Positions 8,791-17,892 of a DNA stretch of 64,000 nucleotides are shown in pieces. The DNA lies in the NCBI GenBank assembly GCA_946415365.1, contig CAMKSE010000008.1, forward strand, positions 111,039 to 175,038. The letters run 5' to 3'. The number at the start of each line of letters is the position of its first letter. Within the stretch, counting starts at the first letter, position 1. The notes under the pieces are model-generated. The model did no database searches and was not told where the DNA came from. It saw nothing but the letters and a program-made list of their open reading frames with translations. The stretch comes from an uncultured Prevotellaceae bacterium. Its GTDB lineage: Bacteria > Bacteroidota > Bacteroidia > Bacteroidales > Bacteroidaceae. A program made the position numbers and the translations under genes.

Positions 8791-10488
8791 TTAAAGATAG
8801 GAAAGATAGAGATAATTGGTTTGAGCGGGGTATTCCGCTGCGAGGGTGTCAATCTGATTGACGGTAGGTACGAGTCCCAACATCTTACGCCATTTGCGGA
8901 TAGTGAGGCCGGCTTGTTCCATCTTCATACGATTCTCTAAGCCGATGGCGCGGGCAATCTGAAAATCGGAAAAGCCATAGACCTTGGCAGCACGCAACAG
9001 CAGGGCCACCTCTGGCGACTGCAAGTACTCCTTAAACTCACTCGGCTCCATAAACTCTGAGATCTCAGAAAGATGGGTGTACCCTTTCAGTTGCTGGTCG
9101 ATATCCACGATATGCTTCAGTTTCTGCAAGAACCAACGGTCAATCATCGTTAACTGATGAATTTGTTCGATGGTATAGCCAATCTTCAAGGCCTTCGACA
9201 CCACGAAAATTCGCATATCCGTAGGTTCATGCAAGGACTTCTCAATATCAGGAATCTTGATGGCGTGATTCTCAACAAAACCGTGCATGCCTTGTCCAAT
9301 CATACGCAAGCCCTTTTGCAGCGCCTCCTCGAAGGTTCGACCAATCGCCATTACCTCACCCACACTTTTCATCGACGAGCCAAGTTGACGCTTGACACCT
9401 TGGAACTTAGTCAAATCCCAACGGGGAATCTTGACGACCACATAGTCGAGGGCTGGTTCGAAGAAGGCACTCGTTGTCTTCGTCACAGAGTTCTTCAAGT
9501 CGAAGAGGCCATAGCCGAGGCCAAGTTTGGCAGCGACAAAGGCTAAGGGATAGCCAGTTGCCTTCGATGCCAGAGCAGAAGAACGACTCAGACGGGCGTT
9601 CACCTCGATGACGCGATAGTCCTCTGAGTTGGGGTCGAGCGCATACTGCACGTTACACTCGCCTACGATACCAATGTGACGGATAATCTTGATGGCCAAC
9701 GCGCGCAGTTTATGATACTCGCTATTGGTAAGCGTCTGCGACGGAGCCACCACAATCGACTCACCCGTATGAATACCCAGTGGGTCGAAGTTCTCCATAT
9801 TACAAACGGTGATGCAGTTGTCATACTTGTCGCGCACCACTTCGTATTCTATTTCTTTCCAACCTTTCAGCGACTTCTCCACCAGCACCTGTGGCGAGAA
9901 TGAGAAGGCTTCCTCGGCCTGTGCTAACAATTCGTCTTCGTTGTCGCAGAAACCTGAACCCAGACCACCAAGGGCGTAGGCTGCTCTTAATATCACTGGG
10001 AAGCCTAATTCATGTGCCGCTTTTTGCACCTCTTCGACGGTAGAACAGGCCTCACTTTTGATGGTCTTCACGCCAATCTCATCGAGACGCTTCACAAACA
10101 GGTCGCGGTCTTCTGTATCGATGATGGCCTGAACGGGCGTGCCTAATACCTCGACGCCGTATTTCTCGAGCACGCCTTTTTCGTAGAGTTCGACACCACA
10201 GTTGAGTGCCGTTTGTCCACCAAAACTCAAAAGGATGCCGTCAGGACGTTCTTTTTCAATGACGCGCTCCACAAACTCGGCCTTCACGGGTTGGAAATAC
10301 ACCGTATCAGCCACGCCTTTCGAAGTCTGCACCGTTGCGATATTGGGGTTGATCAGCACCGAATGAATGCCTTCTTCCTTCAGTGCCTTCAATGCCTGAG
10401 CCCCGCTATAATCGAACTCTCCCGCCTGACCTATCTTCAACGCTCCAGAGCCTAACAATAAAACTTTCTTTATCTTATCCTTATCCAT
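8791..10488 (-). CDS. carB: carbamoyl-phosphate synthase large subunit, N-terminal half only
   Basis: 565 residues, about half of the usual ~1070. It contains the carboxyphosphate ATP-grasp domain of eukaryote-like type ([92 protein letters not shown]) and the oligomerisation domain ([28 protein letters not shown]). It stops one residue after TNYLYLSY, where full-length proteins continue into the second ATP-grasp (carbamate-phosphorylating) and allosteric domains. Only 74 bases separate the stop from asnB, so the second half is not at this locus. All motifs of the first half look intact. It may act as a dimer of identical halves, pair with a half encoded elsewhere, or be a degraded gene. Confidence 0.9.
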   Translation of the reverse strand: MDKDKIKKVLLLGSGALKIGQAGEFDYSGAQALKALKEEGIHSVLINPNIATVQTSKGVADTVYFQPVKAEFVERVIEKERPDGILLSFGGQTALNCGVELYEKGVLEKYGVEVLGTPVQAIIDTEDRDLFVKRLDEIGVKTIKSEACSTVEEVQKAAHELGFPVILRAAYALGGLGSGFCDNEDELLAQAEEAFSFSPQVLVEKSLKGWKEIEYEVVRDKYDNCITVCNMENFDPLGIHTGESIVVAPSQTLTNSEYHKLRALAIKIIRHIGIVGECNVQYALDPNSEDYRVIEVNARLSRSSALASKATGYPLAFVAAKLGLGYGLFDLKNSVTKTTSAFFEPALDYVVVKIPRWDLTKFQGVKRQLGSSMKSVGEVMAIGRTFEEALQKGLRMIGQGMHGFVENHAIKIPDIEKSLHEPTDMRIFVVSKALKIGYTIEQIHQLTMIDRWFLQKLKHIVDIDQQLKGYTHLSEISEFMEPSEFKEYLQSPEVALLLRAAKVYGFSDFQIARAIGLENRMKMEQAGLTIRKWRKMLGLVPTVNQIDTLAAEYPAQTNYLYLSYL

Positions 10489-10510
10489 AACATCTATTCT
10501 TTATCTTACA

Positions 10511-10610
10511 ACGAATTAAAACGAATTTCACGAATTTTACGAATTCTATTTTTCTAATCTCACGAATTATTATTTAATTTGTCCAATTTGTGTAATTCGT
10601 CTTAATTCGT
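10511..10610. repeat. ACGAATT-word inverted repeat between carA and carB
   Basis: ACGAATTAAAACGAATT at 10511-10527 and AATTCGTCTTAATTCGT at 10594-10610 are inverted copies with one mismatch (16 of 17), with further CGAATT words between. Transcribed from the minus strand they can form a long hairpin. The last codons and stop of carA lie inside one arm. Confidence 0.8.
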
Positions 10611-11714
10611 TGCTGTTAATAACATCTTCGTAAACTCATCAAAGAGGAATTCCGTGTCGACAGGTCCTGAACAAGCCTCTGGGTGGAATTGTGCTGACAT
10701 CCAGGGATTGGTCTTGTGGCGGATGCCCTCATTCGAGCCGTCGTTCATATTCACGAACAGCGGTTCCCAATCTGAGGGCAATGTCGAGTCATCGACCGCA
10801 TAACCGTGATTCTGCGAGGTGATAAAACATTGCGTCGTACCCATCTTCTGCACGGGTTGGTTGTGCGAACGATGACCGTATTTCAGTTTGTAGGTCTTGG
10901 CGCCTGCGGCCTTTGCCAGTAATTGGTTACCAAGACAGATACCCATACACGGACGTACAGTCTCATTGTTCAGGAACGTATGAATATTCGCTACCGTCTT
11001 GCTGCATTGTTCAGGATCACCAGGACCATTTGCCAAGAACAGCCCATCGAACTCTAATTGATTGAAATCATAGTCCCAAGGCACACGCACCACCTCGATA
11101 CCACGCTTAATCAGGCAACGGATGATATTCGCCTTCACACCACAATCGACAAGCACGACGCGATGCTTCTTCTCGCCCTCAGGCTGATAGGTAATCACTT
11201 CCTTGCAACTCACCTTCTCTACCCAGTTCACGCTGCCGTACTCTTTTTCTGAGTACTCGGAATCTTCGGAGTATTCAGAATGATCAGAAACGACAATTTT
11301 TCCCATCATCACACCGCTTTCTCGCAGCACCTTCGTCAGTCGTCTTGTGTCGATGCCTGTGATGGCAGGTGTCTTTTCCCGTTTCAGCCAAGAAGCCAAA
11401 CTCTCGCGCGCATTCCAGTGTGAATACGTCTCGCTATAATCGGCTACCACCAGCGCCTTCGCGTGAATCATCTCGCTCTCCATAAACAGCGGCAGACCGT
11501 TTTTACCTAAACCTGTATCAGGCACACCGTAGTTGCCTATCAACGGATAGGTCGTTACCAATATCTGACCCGCATAACTAGGGTCTGTCAGACTCTCTGG
11601 ATAGCCCGTCATCGCGGTGTTGAACACCACCTCGCCAACTGTATTGGTATCATATCCGAACGACCAGCCCACAAACTGACTGCCATCTTCGAGTATTAAT
11701 CTTGCTATTTTCAT
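10602..11714 (-). CDS. carA: carbamoyl-phosphate synthase small (glutaminase) subunit
   Basis: 370 residues, the normal length. It hydrolyses glutamine and channels ammonia to the large subunit for pyrimidine and arginine synthesis. The N-terminal domain is typical (FNTAMTGYPESLTDPSYAGQILVTTYPLIGNYG), and the class I glutaminase has its nucleophile in MGICLGNQLLA and the His-Glu pair in SAQFHPEACSGP. Between KIVVSDH and SVNWVEKV lies an extra acidic stretch SEYSEDSEYSEKEYG encoded by 9-base tandem repeats and absent, as far as I recall, from the family. It starts 5 bases after the purF-like stop, so they share a transcript. Its partner is the half-length CarB. Confidence 0.95.
   Translation of the reverse strand: MKIARLILEDGSQFVGWSFGYDTNTVGEVVFNTAMTGYPESLTDPSYAGQILVTTYPLIGNYGVPDTGLGKNGLPLFMESEMIHAKALVVADYSETYSHWNARESLASWLKREKTPAITGIDTRRLTKVLRESGVMMGKIVVSDHSEYSEDSEYSEKEYGSVNWVEKVSCKEVITYQPEGEKKHRVVLVDCGVKANIIRCLIKRGIEVVRVPWDYDFNQLEFDGLFLANGPGDPEQCSKTVANIHTFLNNETVRPCMGICLGNQLLAKAAGAKTYKLKYGHRSHNQPVQKMGTTQCFITSQNHGYAVDDSTLPSDWEPLFVNMNDGSNEGIRHKTNPWMSAQFHPEACSGPVDTEFLFDEFTKMLLTATN
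11244..11288 (-). repeat. in-frame 9-base tandem repeat (5 units) in carA
   Basis: On the minus strand five 9-base units of the form TCN-GAN-NNN (TCTGAATAC, TCCGAAGAT, TCCGAGTAC, ...) encode S-D-H, S-E-Y, S-E-D, S-E-Y, S-E-K. The same unit family occurs in the SF1 helicase at 52293-52337. Confidence 0.9.
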
Positions 11715-11719
11715 TATAA

Positions 11720-13459
11720 TTATAACTGCATTTTCAAAACTTGTTCAACATAATTCACAAACGCCTGATTTACCAGTCGGATACCGCCAGGCGTGGGGTA
11801 ATGGCCTGTGAAGTACCAGTCGCCAGGATGGTTGGGACAGGCGTGATGCAGCCCCTCGATGCTCTGGAATACCAGTTCCACAGGCGATTGCATACCTTCC
11901 GGACGAAGCATCTCCACAATCTTCGCGTTGATTTCCTCAACGCTGAATGGCTCATAAATATTGCGTACGTGATTCAACGACGCTGGCGAATACTTGCAGG
12001 CCTTATACGTATCAGCAATCAGTTTCTGCATGCCTCTATCCTTAATCAGTGCGATAGCCGCACGGAAGGCACAAAGTTCTTCCAGACGGGACATATCGAT
12101 GCCGTAGTAGTCCGGATAACGGATCTGTGGCGAACTCGACACCATCACAATCTTCTTGGGATGCAGACGGTCGAGAATCTTGAAGATACTTTCTTTCAGC
12201 GTTGTGCCTCGCACAATCGAGTCATCGATAATCACGAGGTTATCCTTTCCTGCCTCCAGCGAACCATAACTGATATCATAGACGTGAGCAGCCAGATCGT
12301 TGCGCTCAGAATTGTCGGCGATAAACGTGCGCAGTTTGATGTCTTTCCAAACCACCTTTTCTGTGCGAACCTCTCCATGCAACTTGCGGAAACCATCTGT
12401 CATACCATAAAAAGCGACCTCGGCTGTATTGGGGATATACGAAAAGACCGTATGATCCACATCGCCGTCGATAGCTTTGAGGATAGCAGGTGTGAGTTGC
12501 TCGCCCAGTCGTTTGCGCTCCTGATAAATATCACGATCAGAACCACGACTGAAATAAATCCTTTCAAATGAGCAGGCACTCAGTGGTTGCGCAGGCATAA
12601 TCTGTTCCAATTGACTCTCGCCATTCTTATGGACAATCAGCGCCTCGCCTGGTTGGAGTTCACAGATGTACTCTGCCTGCAAATCAAATGTCGTCTGCAA
12701 TACAGGACGTTCGCTGGCCAATGCAATCATCTCGTCATCGCGATAGTAGAACGCAGGACGGATACCCCAAGGGTCGCGTACGCTAAACATCTCGCCGCTT
12801 CCCGTCAATCCACACATCACATAACCACCGTCATAATGTCTCATCGTGGTTTTCAGCACATTCGCCATCTCCACGTGGTTGTCTATATAATCTGTAATAG
12901 CGGTGTCCTTCAATCCCTGCTCTTTCGCGAGGGCATAAAGTCGTTCTACTTCACGGTCCAGACGGTGTCCCATCAGTTCAAGGGTAATATACGAATCACC
13001 ATAGATACGTGGCGACTGGCCCTGTAGGGTGAGGAAATGAAAGACCTCATCGATATTGGTCATATTGAAGTTGCCGCACAGACAGAGATTCTTCGCCCGC
13101 CAATTATTTCGCCTCAGGAACGGATGAACAAACGTCAGTCCACTCTTGCCTGTCGTCGAATAGCGCAGATGTCCCATCAGCAGTTCACCAGCCATCTCTT
13201 CTGTCACACGAGAGAAAATCTCCGTGATGGCATCCTTGCCCTCGGCCTTTTCACGGAACATATACTCCGTGCCTGGTTCCTTCGTCAGATTGACGGAAGC
13301 GATACCTGCACCCTCCTGTCCACGATTGTGCTGCTTCTCCATCATCAGGTAGAGTTTGTTAAAGCCGTAGCGCCACGAACCGTATTTCTGCTCGTAGTAA
13401 CTCAACGGCTTCAATAGGCGGATCATCGCCACACCACACTCATGCTTCAACTCTTCCAT
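11720..13459 (-). CDS. purF: amidophosphoribosyltransferase-like protein (PurF family)
   Basis: 579 residues, longer than the usual ~470-500. A class II glutaminase begins with a short leader before the likely nucleophile Cys8 (MEELKHECGVAMI), with KQHNRGQEGAGIAS and HLRYSTTGKSG completing the fold. The phosphoribosyltransferase half has the PRPP-binding signature NLVIIDDSIVRGTTLKES. It would use glutamine and PRPP to make phosphoribosylamine, the first step of purine synthesis. The glutaminase start (YYEQKYGSWRYGFNKLYLMMEKQ) is unlike textbook PurF, so this may be the Bacteroidetes-specific longer paralogue. It lies between pyrG and carA, 5 bases from carA. Confidence 0.85.
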   Translation of the reverse strand: MEELKHECGVAMIRLLKPLSYYEQKYGSWRYGFNKLYLMMEKQHNRGQEGAGIASVNLTKEPGTEYMFREKAEGKDAITEIFSRVTEEMAGELLMGHLRYSTTGKSGLTFVHPFLRRNNWRAKNLCLCGNFNMTNIDEVFHFLTLQGQSPRIYGDSYITLELMGHRLDREVERLYALAKEQGLKDTAITDYIDNHVEMANVLKTTMRHYDGGYVMCGLTGSGEMFSVRDPWGIRPAFYYRDDEMIALASERPVLQTTFDLQAEYICELQPGEALIVHKNGESQLEQIMPAQPLSACSFERIYFSRGSDRDIYQERKRLGEQLTPAILKAIDGDVDHTVFSYIPNTAEVAFYGMTDGFRKLHGEVRTEKVVWKDIKLRTFIADNSERNDLAAHVYDISYGSLEAGKDNLVIIDDSIVRGTTLKESIFKILDRLHPKKIVMVSSSPQIRYPDYYGIDMSRLEELCAFRAAIALIKDRGMQKLIADTYKACKYSPASLNHVRNIYEPFSVEEINAKIVEMLRPEGMQSPVELVFQSIEGLHHACPNHPGDWYFTGHYPTPGGIRLVNQAFVNYVEQVLKMQL

Positions 13460-13465
13460 TTATCT

Positions 13466-13498
13466 CGTTATTCCGTTATAGCGTTATTACGATATGAC
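13466..13498. repeat. dispersed 33-base repeat, copy B (at the pyrG end)
   Basis: CGTTATTCCGTTATAGCG and following bases match 8756-8788 at 29 of 33 positions. This copy overlaps the last codons and stop of pyrG, so it sits at a gene end just as copy A does. Confidence 0.8.
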
Positions 13499-15073
13499 AC
13501 AAGCCTTAATGAAGCTCATGAAAAGCGGATGCGGGTTCAGCACCGTCGATGAATACTCAGGATGGAATTGTGTGCCGATGTACCATTTCTTCTCTGGGAT
13601 TTCGACAATCTCCACGAGGTTGGAAGCAGGGTTGATACCAACGCACTTCATACCGTTCGACTCATATTCGTCCTTATAGGCATTGTTGAACTCATAGCGA
13701 TGCCTGTGTCTCTCGCTGATGAGTGACTTCTCGCCGTAAGCTTCATAGGTGCGGCTACCCTTGACGAGCTCGCACTCATAGGCGCCCAGTCGCATCGTAC
13801 CACCCATTTGGGTAATATTCTTTTGCTCCTCCATGATGTCGATGACATTATGTGGAGTCTTTTCGTCCATCTCGGCGCTGTTGGCATCCTTGTAGCCCAA
13901 TACATTGCGGGCGAACTCGATCACCAGCATCTGCATACCTAAGCAGATACCGAAAGTGGGAATATCGTTCGTTCGACCATATTCCGCTGCAATAATCTTG
14001 CCTTCGATACCTCGACTGCCGAAACCTGGACAGACTACGATGCCTGCCATACCTTCCAATTTCGAGTCGACATTTTCAGTCGTAATCTCCTCACTATTCA
14101 CAAAATGAATCTTAGCCTTCACATCGTTGTAGATACCTGCCAAGTTGAGGCTCTCGCGAATGCTCTTATAGGCATCTTGCAGATCGTATTTGCCCACGAG
14201 GCCGATATGCACCTCGCGCGTCGCATTGCGCTGCTTCTCGAGGAAGTCGTGCCACGGCTTCATAGCCGGCGTCTCGCCCACAGGAATGCCTATCTTCCGC
14301 ATGATGGCGGCGTCGAGTCCTTGTTTCTGCATGCTTACTGGCACCTCGTAGATGCTCGGCATATCCTCGCTTTGCACCACGCACTCCAAATCGACATTAC
14401 AGAAAGATGCCACCTTCAAGCGTATAGAGTCGCTGAGGTGGCGTTCGGTTCTGAGTACGAGGATGTCGGGCTGGATACCCATCCCTTGCAGTTCCTTGAC
14501 TGAGTGCTGTGTGGGCTTCGTTTTCAGTTCGTCGGCGGCTTTCAGATACGGCACGTACGTCAGATGTACGCACACCGCATCGCGCCCTAATTGCCAGCGC
14601 AACTGTCGGATGGCCTCCATAAACGGCGCACTCTCGATGTCACCAATCGTACCGCCAACCTCTGTGATCACGAAGTCGAGTCCTTCGCGAAGCATCCGTC
14701 GTTTGATCTCGTCCGTGATATGCGGCACCACCTGAATCGTCTTACCCAGATAATCACCGTGTCGCTCACGGTCGATAACGGTCTTGTAGATGCGGCCCGT
14801 CGTAATCGAGTTGTTGCGGGTGGTGTGAATGCCGGTAAAGCGCTCATAGTGGCCGAGGTCGAGATCGGTCTCCATGCCATCCACGGTCACGTAGCACTCG
14901 CCGTGCTCATAAGGGTTCAGCGTGCCTGGGTCGATGTTGATATAGGGGTCGAATTTCTGGATTGTTACCTTATAGCCGCGTGCCTGAAGAAGTTTGCCGA
15001 TGCTGGCAGAGATGATGCCCTTGCCCAATGACGAGACCACGCCGCCTGTAACGAAGATGTACTTTGTATCCAT
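13487..15073 (-). CDS. pyrG: CTP synthase
   Basis: 528 residues from the ATG at 15073 (MDTKYIFVTGGVVSSLGKG). An upstream in-frame ATG at 15097 lies within the promoter box and is rejected. It aminates UTP to CTP with glutamine and ATP. The synthetase domain has GGVVSSLGKGIISASIG, KFDPYINIDPGTLNPYEHGE and EVGGTIGDIES; the class I glutaminase has GICLGMQMLVIEF and TQFHPEYSS. It is the first gene of the glutamine-amidotransferase operon that continues with the purF-like gene, carA, carB and asnB, behind a clear promoter. Confidence 0.97.
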   Translation of the reverse strand: MDTKYIFVTGGVVSSLGKGIISASIGKLLQARGYKVTIQKFDPYINIDPGTLNPYEHGECYVTVDGMETDLDLGHYERFTGIHTTRNNSITTGRIYKTVIDRERHGDYLGKTIQVVPHITDEIKRRMLREGLDFVITEVGGTIGDIESAPFMEAIRQLRWQLGRDAVCVHLTYVPYLKAADELKTKPTQHSVKELQGMGIQPDILVLRTERHLSDSIRLKVASFCNVDLECVVQSEDMPSIYEVPVSMQKQGLDAAIMRKIGIPVGETPAMKPWHDFLEKQRNATREVHIGLVGKYDLQDAYKSIRESLNLAGIYNDVKAKIHFVNSEEITTENVDSKLEGMAGIVVCPGFGSRGIEGKIIAAEYGRTNDIPTFGICLGMQMLVIEFARNVLGYKDANSAEMDEKTPHNVIDIMEEQKNITQMGGTMRLGAYECELVKGSRTYEAYGEKSLISERHRHRYEFNNAYKDEYESNGMKCVGINPASNLVEIVEIPEKKWYIGTQFHPEYSSTVLNPHPLFMSFIKACVIS

Positions 15074-15094
15074 AAATAACATATTTATGGGCTG

Positions 15095-15102
15095 CAAAGG
15101 TA
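15095..15102 (-). promoter_or_regulatory. promoter -7 box of the pyrG operon
   Basis: On the minus strand TACCTTTG matches the Bacteroidetes -7 consensus, 21 bases before the pyrG ATG at 15073. The -33 element is only weakly matched by T-rich sequence. Confidence 0.7.
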
Positions 15103-15235
15103 CTACTTTTTCTGTAAAAACGCTACATTTCAGTCATTTTTTTGAATGTTAAAAACGACCGCAACTATCAAATTGTAACATTTTTCGGCGTTTTGCTTTC
15201 TTTTTGCTTTCTTTTTGTTGTGAATACATATCATT

Positions 15236-15283
15236 TTAATACAATCTGTCGATTTCAAATTAATACAATCTGTCGATTTCAAA
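15236..15283. repeat. 24-base perfect tandem duplication upstream of uraA
   Basis: Two head-to-tail identical 24-base copies (15236-15259 and 15260-15283), each containing ACAATCTGTCGATTTC, end about 40 bases before the -7 box of uraA. Placement upstream of the promoter would suit a regulator binding site. Confidence 0.85.
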
Positions 15284-15323
15284 AATTTCTCCTAAAAATG
15301 TGGAAGTTTCGGAAAAAAGGTCG

Positions 15324-15331
15324 TACCTTTG
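15324..15331 (+). promoter_or_regulatory. promoter -7 box of uraA
   Basis: TACCTTTG ends only 4 bases before the likely ATG at 15336, so the transcript should start at or beside the start codon. The -33 element is poor. Confidence 0.6.
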
Positions 15332-15335
15332 CAGC

Positions 15336-16664
15336 ATGAACAACTATAAATCTAAAGAAGGCATCACTGATGCCAGAGAATTGGGCATGCCCAAGTATAT
15401 CATTTTAGGCATTCAGCATTTGTTTGCCATGTTTGGCGCCACCATTCTGGTGCCCGTTCTGACAGGACTATCCGTATCGTCTACCCTCTTATTTGCAGGT
15501 ATCGGTACATTGGTATTCCACTTCGTGAGTAAGTTGCAGGTTCCTGCATTCCTCGGCTCCTCGTTTGCCTTTCTGGGCGGCTATATGTCGGTAAAGACAT
15601 TGGGCGTAGAACAGGGCATGACTGAGACGCTGGCCCTGGACTATGCCTGTGTAGGCGTATTCTTCGCCGGACTCTGTTATTTTGTGATGGCAGGTCTCAT
15701 CAAGTCTTTCGGCATAGACAAGATGCTGCGATTCTTCCCGCCGCTGGTGACGGGTCCTATGATTATAGCCATCGGTCTGGTGCTCTCAGGCAGTGCCATT
15801 CAGAACTGCACCACCAACTGGCTTCTGGCCCTTGTCGCTGTCGTGACGGTCATCTCTACCAGTGTCTGGGGCAGGGGCATCATCAGGATCATTCCCATCC
15901 TGTTGGGTGTATTGGTCAGTTATACGCTGGCCGCCATATTGGGCGAGGTGGACTTCTCGGCATTAAGCGATGCAGCGTGGATCGGCCTGCCTTTCAGCCG
16001 TGAGCAGACCGTGCTGGCTGTATTCGACAATATGGACTCTACCTTCCTCATCTCCACCATTATCGCCATTGTCCCGATAGCCATTGCCACCATCATGGAG
16101 CATATCGGCGATATGTGCGCCATATCCTCTACCGTAGGCAAGGACTTCCTGAAGGAGCCGGGCTTGCACCGCACGCTGATGGGTGATGGTTTGGCCACAG
16201 CGTTGGCTTCACTCTTTGGCGCTCCTGCCAATACCACATACGGCGAAAATACCGGCGTGCTGAACCTTACGAAGGTCTTCGACCCCGCTGTCATTCGTCT
16301 GGCAGCCGTCTTCGCCATATTGCTTTCATTCTGTCCTAAGTTTGCTTGTCTCATCGGCCTGATGCCAGCTGCCACCATCGGTGGAGTGAGCCTGATTCTC
16401 TATGGCATGATCTCTGCCGTCGGCGTGCGCAATCTGGTGGAGGACAGCGTCGACCTCAATTCCTCGCGCAATGTCTTCGTGGCAGCCTCGATTCTGGTGA
16501 TAGCCATCGGTGTGAAATATGGTGCCGACGATAATGTGAGCATTGGTCCTATTCATTTCTCCGGACTGGCTCTCGCTGCCATTGTGGGTGTCACGCTCAA
16601 CGCCATCCTACCCAATAAACTTGGTATGAAGATCAAGAGTGTACACGGCAAGGAAAAACATTGA
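15336..16664 (+). CDS. uraA: uracil permease (UraA, NCS2 family)
   Basis: 442 residues from the ATG at 15336 (MNNYKSKEG); the in-frame ATG at 15300 precedes the promoter box. About 12-14 hydrophobic segments fill the protein. The NCS2 signature regions are clear: QHLFAMFGATILVPVLTGL near the start, SSFAFLGGY, and GAPANTTYGENTGVLNLTKV, the substrate-site motif typical of uracil rather than purine permeases. It imports uracil with protons and fits next to the pyrimidine operon that diverges from it. The gene appears almost leaderless and has a duplicated 24-base element upstream. Confidence 0.9.
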   Translation: MNNYKSKEGITDARELGMPKYIILGIQHLFAMFGATILVPVLTGLSVSSTLLFAGIGTLVFHFVSKLQVPAFLGSSFAFLGGYMSVKTLGVEQGMTETLALDYACVGVFFAGLCYFVMAGLIKSFGIDKMLRFFPPLVTGPMIIAIGLVLSGSAIQNCTTNWLLALVAVVTVISTSVWGRGIIRIIPILLGVLVSYTLAAILGEVDFSALSDAAWIGLPFSREQTVLAVFDNMDSTFLISTIIAIVPIAIATIMEHIGDMCAISSTVGKDFLKEPGLHRTLMGDGLATALASLFGAPANTTYGENTGVLNLTKVFDPAVIRLAAVFAILLSFCPKFACLIGLMPAATIGGVSLILYGMISAVGVRNLVEDSVDLNSSRNVFVAASILVIAIGVKYGADDNVSIGPIHFSGLALAAIVGVTLNAILPNKLGMKIKSVHGKEKH

Positions 16665-16692
16665 TGTCCATACAATCTCTGTTGCAAAATAC

Positions 16693-17847
16693 ATGATGAA
16701 TAAAAATCGAGTGACTATGCTAATGGTTGCTTTGGTGATGGCCGCAACCATTTTTGCACAAGAAGAGCCGAAATTAACGGCAAAGCCATCAGGCCGTATC
16801 CTTTTCGATGCAGCCTACATCAATCCCCAACATCAGGAAGATGAGTTGAAAAGCGGTGTCGGCATCCCCGATATGCGCGTAGGTGTGGGCTTTACATATG
16901 GCCAGTGGAAAGGTAAGATTGATATGGGCTATGCCTATGGTAAGGTGAACATGAAGGACGTGTGGTTGCAGTACGACTTCGACAAGGAGAACTTCGTCCG
17001 TGGTGGCTACTTCATCCATCAGTACGGATTCCAGAGTAGCACCAGTTCGTCGTTCAAGGAGACAATGGAAGAGCCCCAGAGCAATGCCGTGTTCAACAAC
17101 GACCGTATGATTGGTTTAATGTATGAACATAGTGAAAATAAATTCTTGGCTACAGCCAGTGTTGTAGTGGAGACCGACGCCATGAAGCAAACTACAGACC
17201 AGATTGGCAACGAGGCCATAGGCGCGATGACGCGTCTGCTCTACCGCCCCTATGCAGAACGAGGCAAGATGTTCCAGGTGGGCATCAGTGGTGGCATTGA
17301 AGGTGCCCGCTACAGCAGTAAGGAGGAACTCAACCACAAGCAGTTCACCTTAGCCACCCGCTGGCCTACGCGTGTGGCAAAAGTCAATTCCCAGGAGGCC
17401 CTCGTCACCGATGCCAAGACGTTATATAAGTTCTCACCTGAAATCATGTATTCCTACGGCCGCTTTGCCATCATCGGGCAGTATTACCTCAACAATATCA
17501 CCCGTGACAACAACCTGGAGTCGTTTGTGGGCAGCGGTGCATATGTCACCCTTCGGACGCTCGTCAAAGGTCGCGAATACAGTCCCAACATGAATGACGG
17601 TGGTATAGCCACGCCCGATCCTGGCAACATGGAACTCTGTCTGCAATATAACTACACCTCGTTGTCGGATCATACGGCAGGCATCTATGGCGGCTATCTG
17701 AACGACTGGGCCCTCTGCTACAACTTCTATCCTAATAAATATATGATTTGGCGCGTGCGCGCGTCTTGGACTAAAGTGACCAACCGCAGTGGCTTTGCCG
17801 ACAACGAGGTGAGCATCCTCGAGACCCGTCTGCAAGTGAAGTTCTGA
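16693..17847 (+). CDS. outer-membrane porin resembling phosphate-selective porin O/P
   Basis: About 384 residues from the ATG at 16693 (MMNKNRVTMLMVALVMAATIFAQ, a signal peptide). The rest is a beta-barrel pattern of alternating residues with aromatic girdles (FTYGQWKGKIDMGYAYGKV, DVWLQYDFDKENFVRGGYFIHQYG) and ends in a C-terminal Phe (LQVKF), as outer-membrane barrels do. The opening (GRILFDAAYI) and the KDVWLQYDF segment recall the OprP/OprO family. The next gene encodes a periplasmic acid phosphatase 45 bases downstream, consistent with phosphate capture. Substrate specificity is inferred. Confidence 0.7.
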   Translation: MMNKNRVTMLMVALVMAATIFAQEEPKLTAKPSGRILFDAAYINPQHQEDELKSGVGIPDMRVGVGFTYGQWKGKIDMGYAYGKVNMKDVWLQYDFDKENFVRGGYFIHQYGFQSSTSSSFKETMEEPQSNAVFNNDRMIGLMYEHSENKFLATASVVVETDAMKQTTDQIGNEAIGAMTRLLYRPYAERGKMFQVGISGGIEGARYSSKEELNHKQFTLATRWPTRVAKVNSQEALVTDAKTLYKFSPEIMYSYGRFAIIGQYYLNNITRDNNLESFVGSGAYVTLRTLVKGREYSPNMNDGGIATPDPGNMELCLQYNYTSLSDHTAGIYGGYLNDWALCYNFYPNKYMIWRVRASWTKVTNRSGFADNEVSILETRLQVKF

Positions 17848-17892
17848 TAAAGGCAAGAAAGAAAGTAAAGAATTATAAAAAGGAAAAGAATT

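Noticed and set aside
11741..12571. 276-residue open frame antisense to the purF-like gene
   Set aside because: It lies wholly inside a clear PurF-type gene on the other strand and has no recognisable domains.
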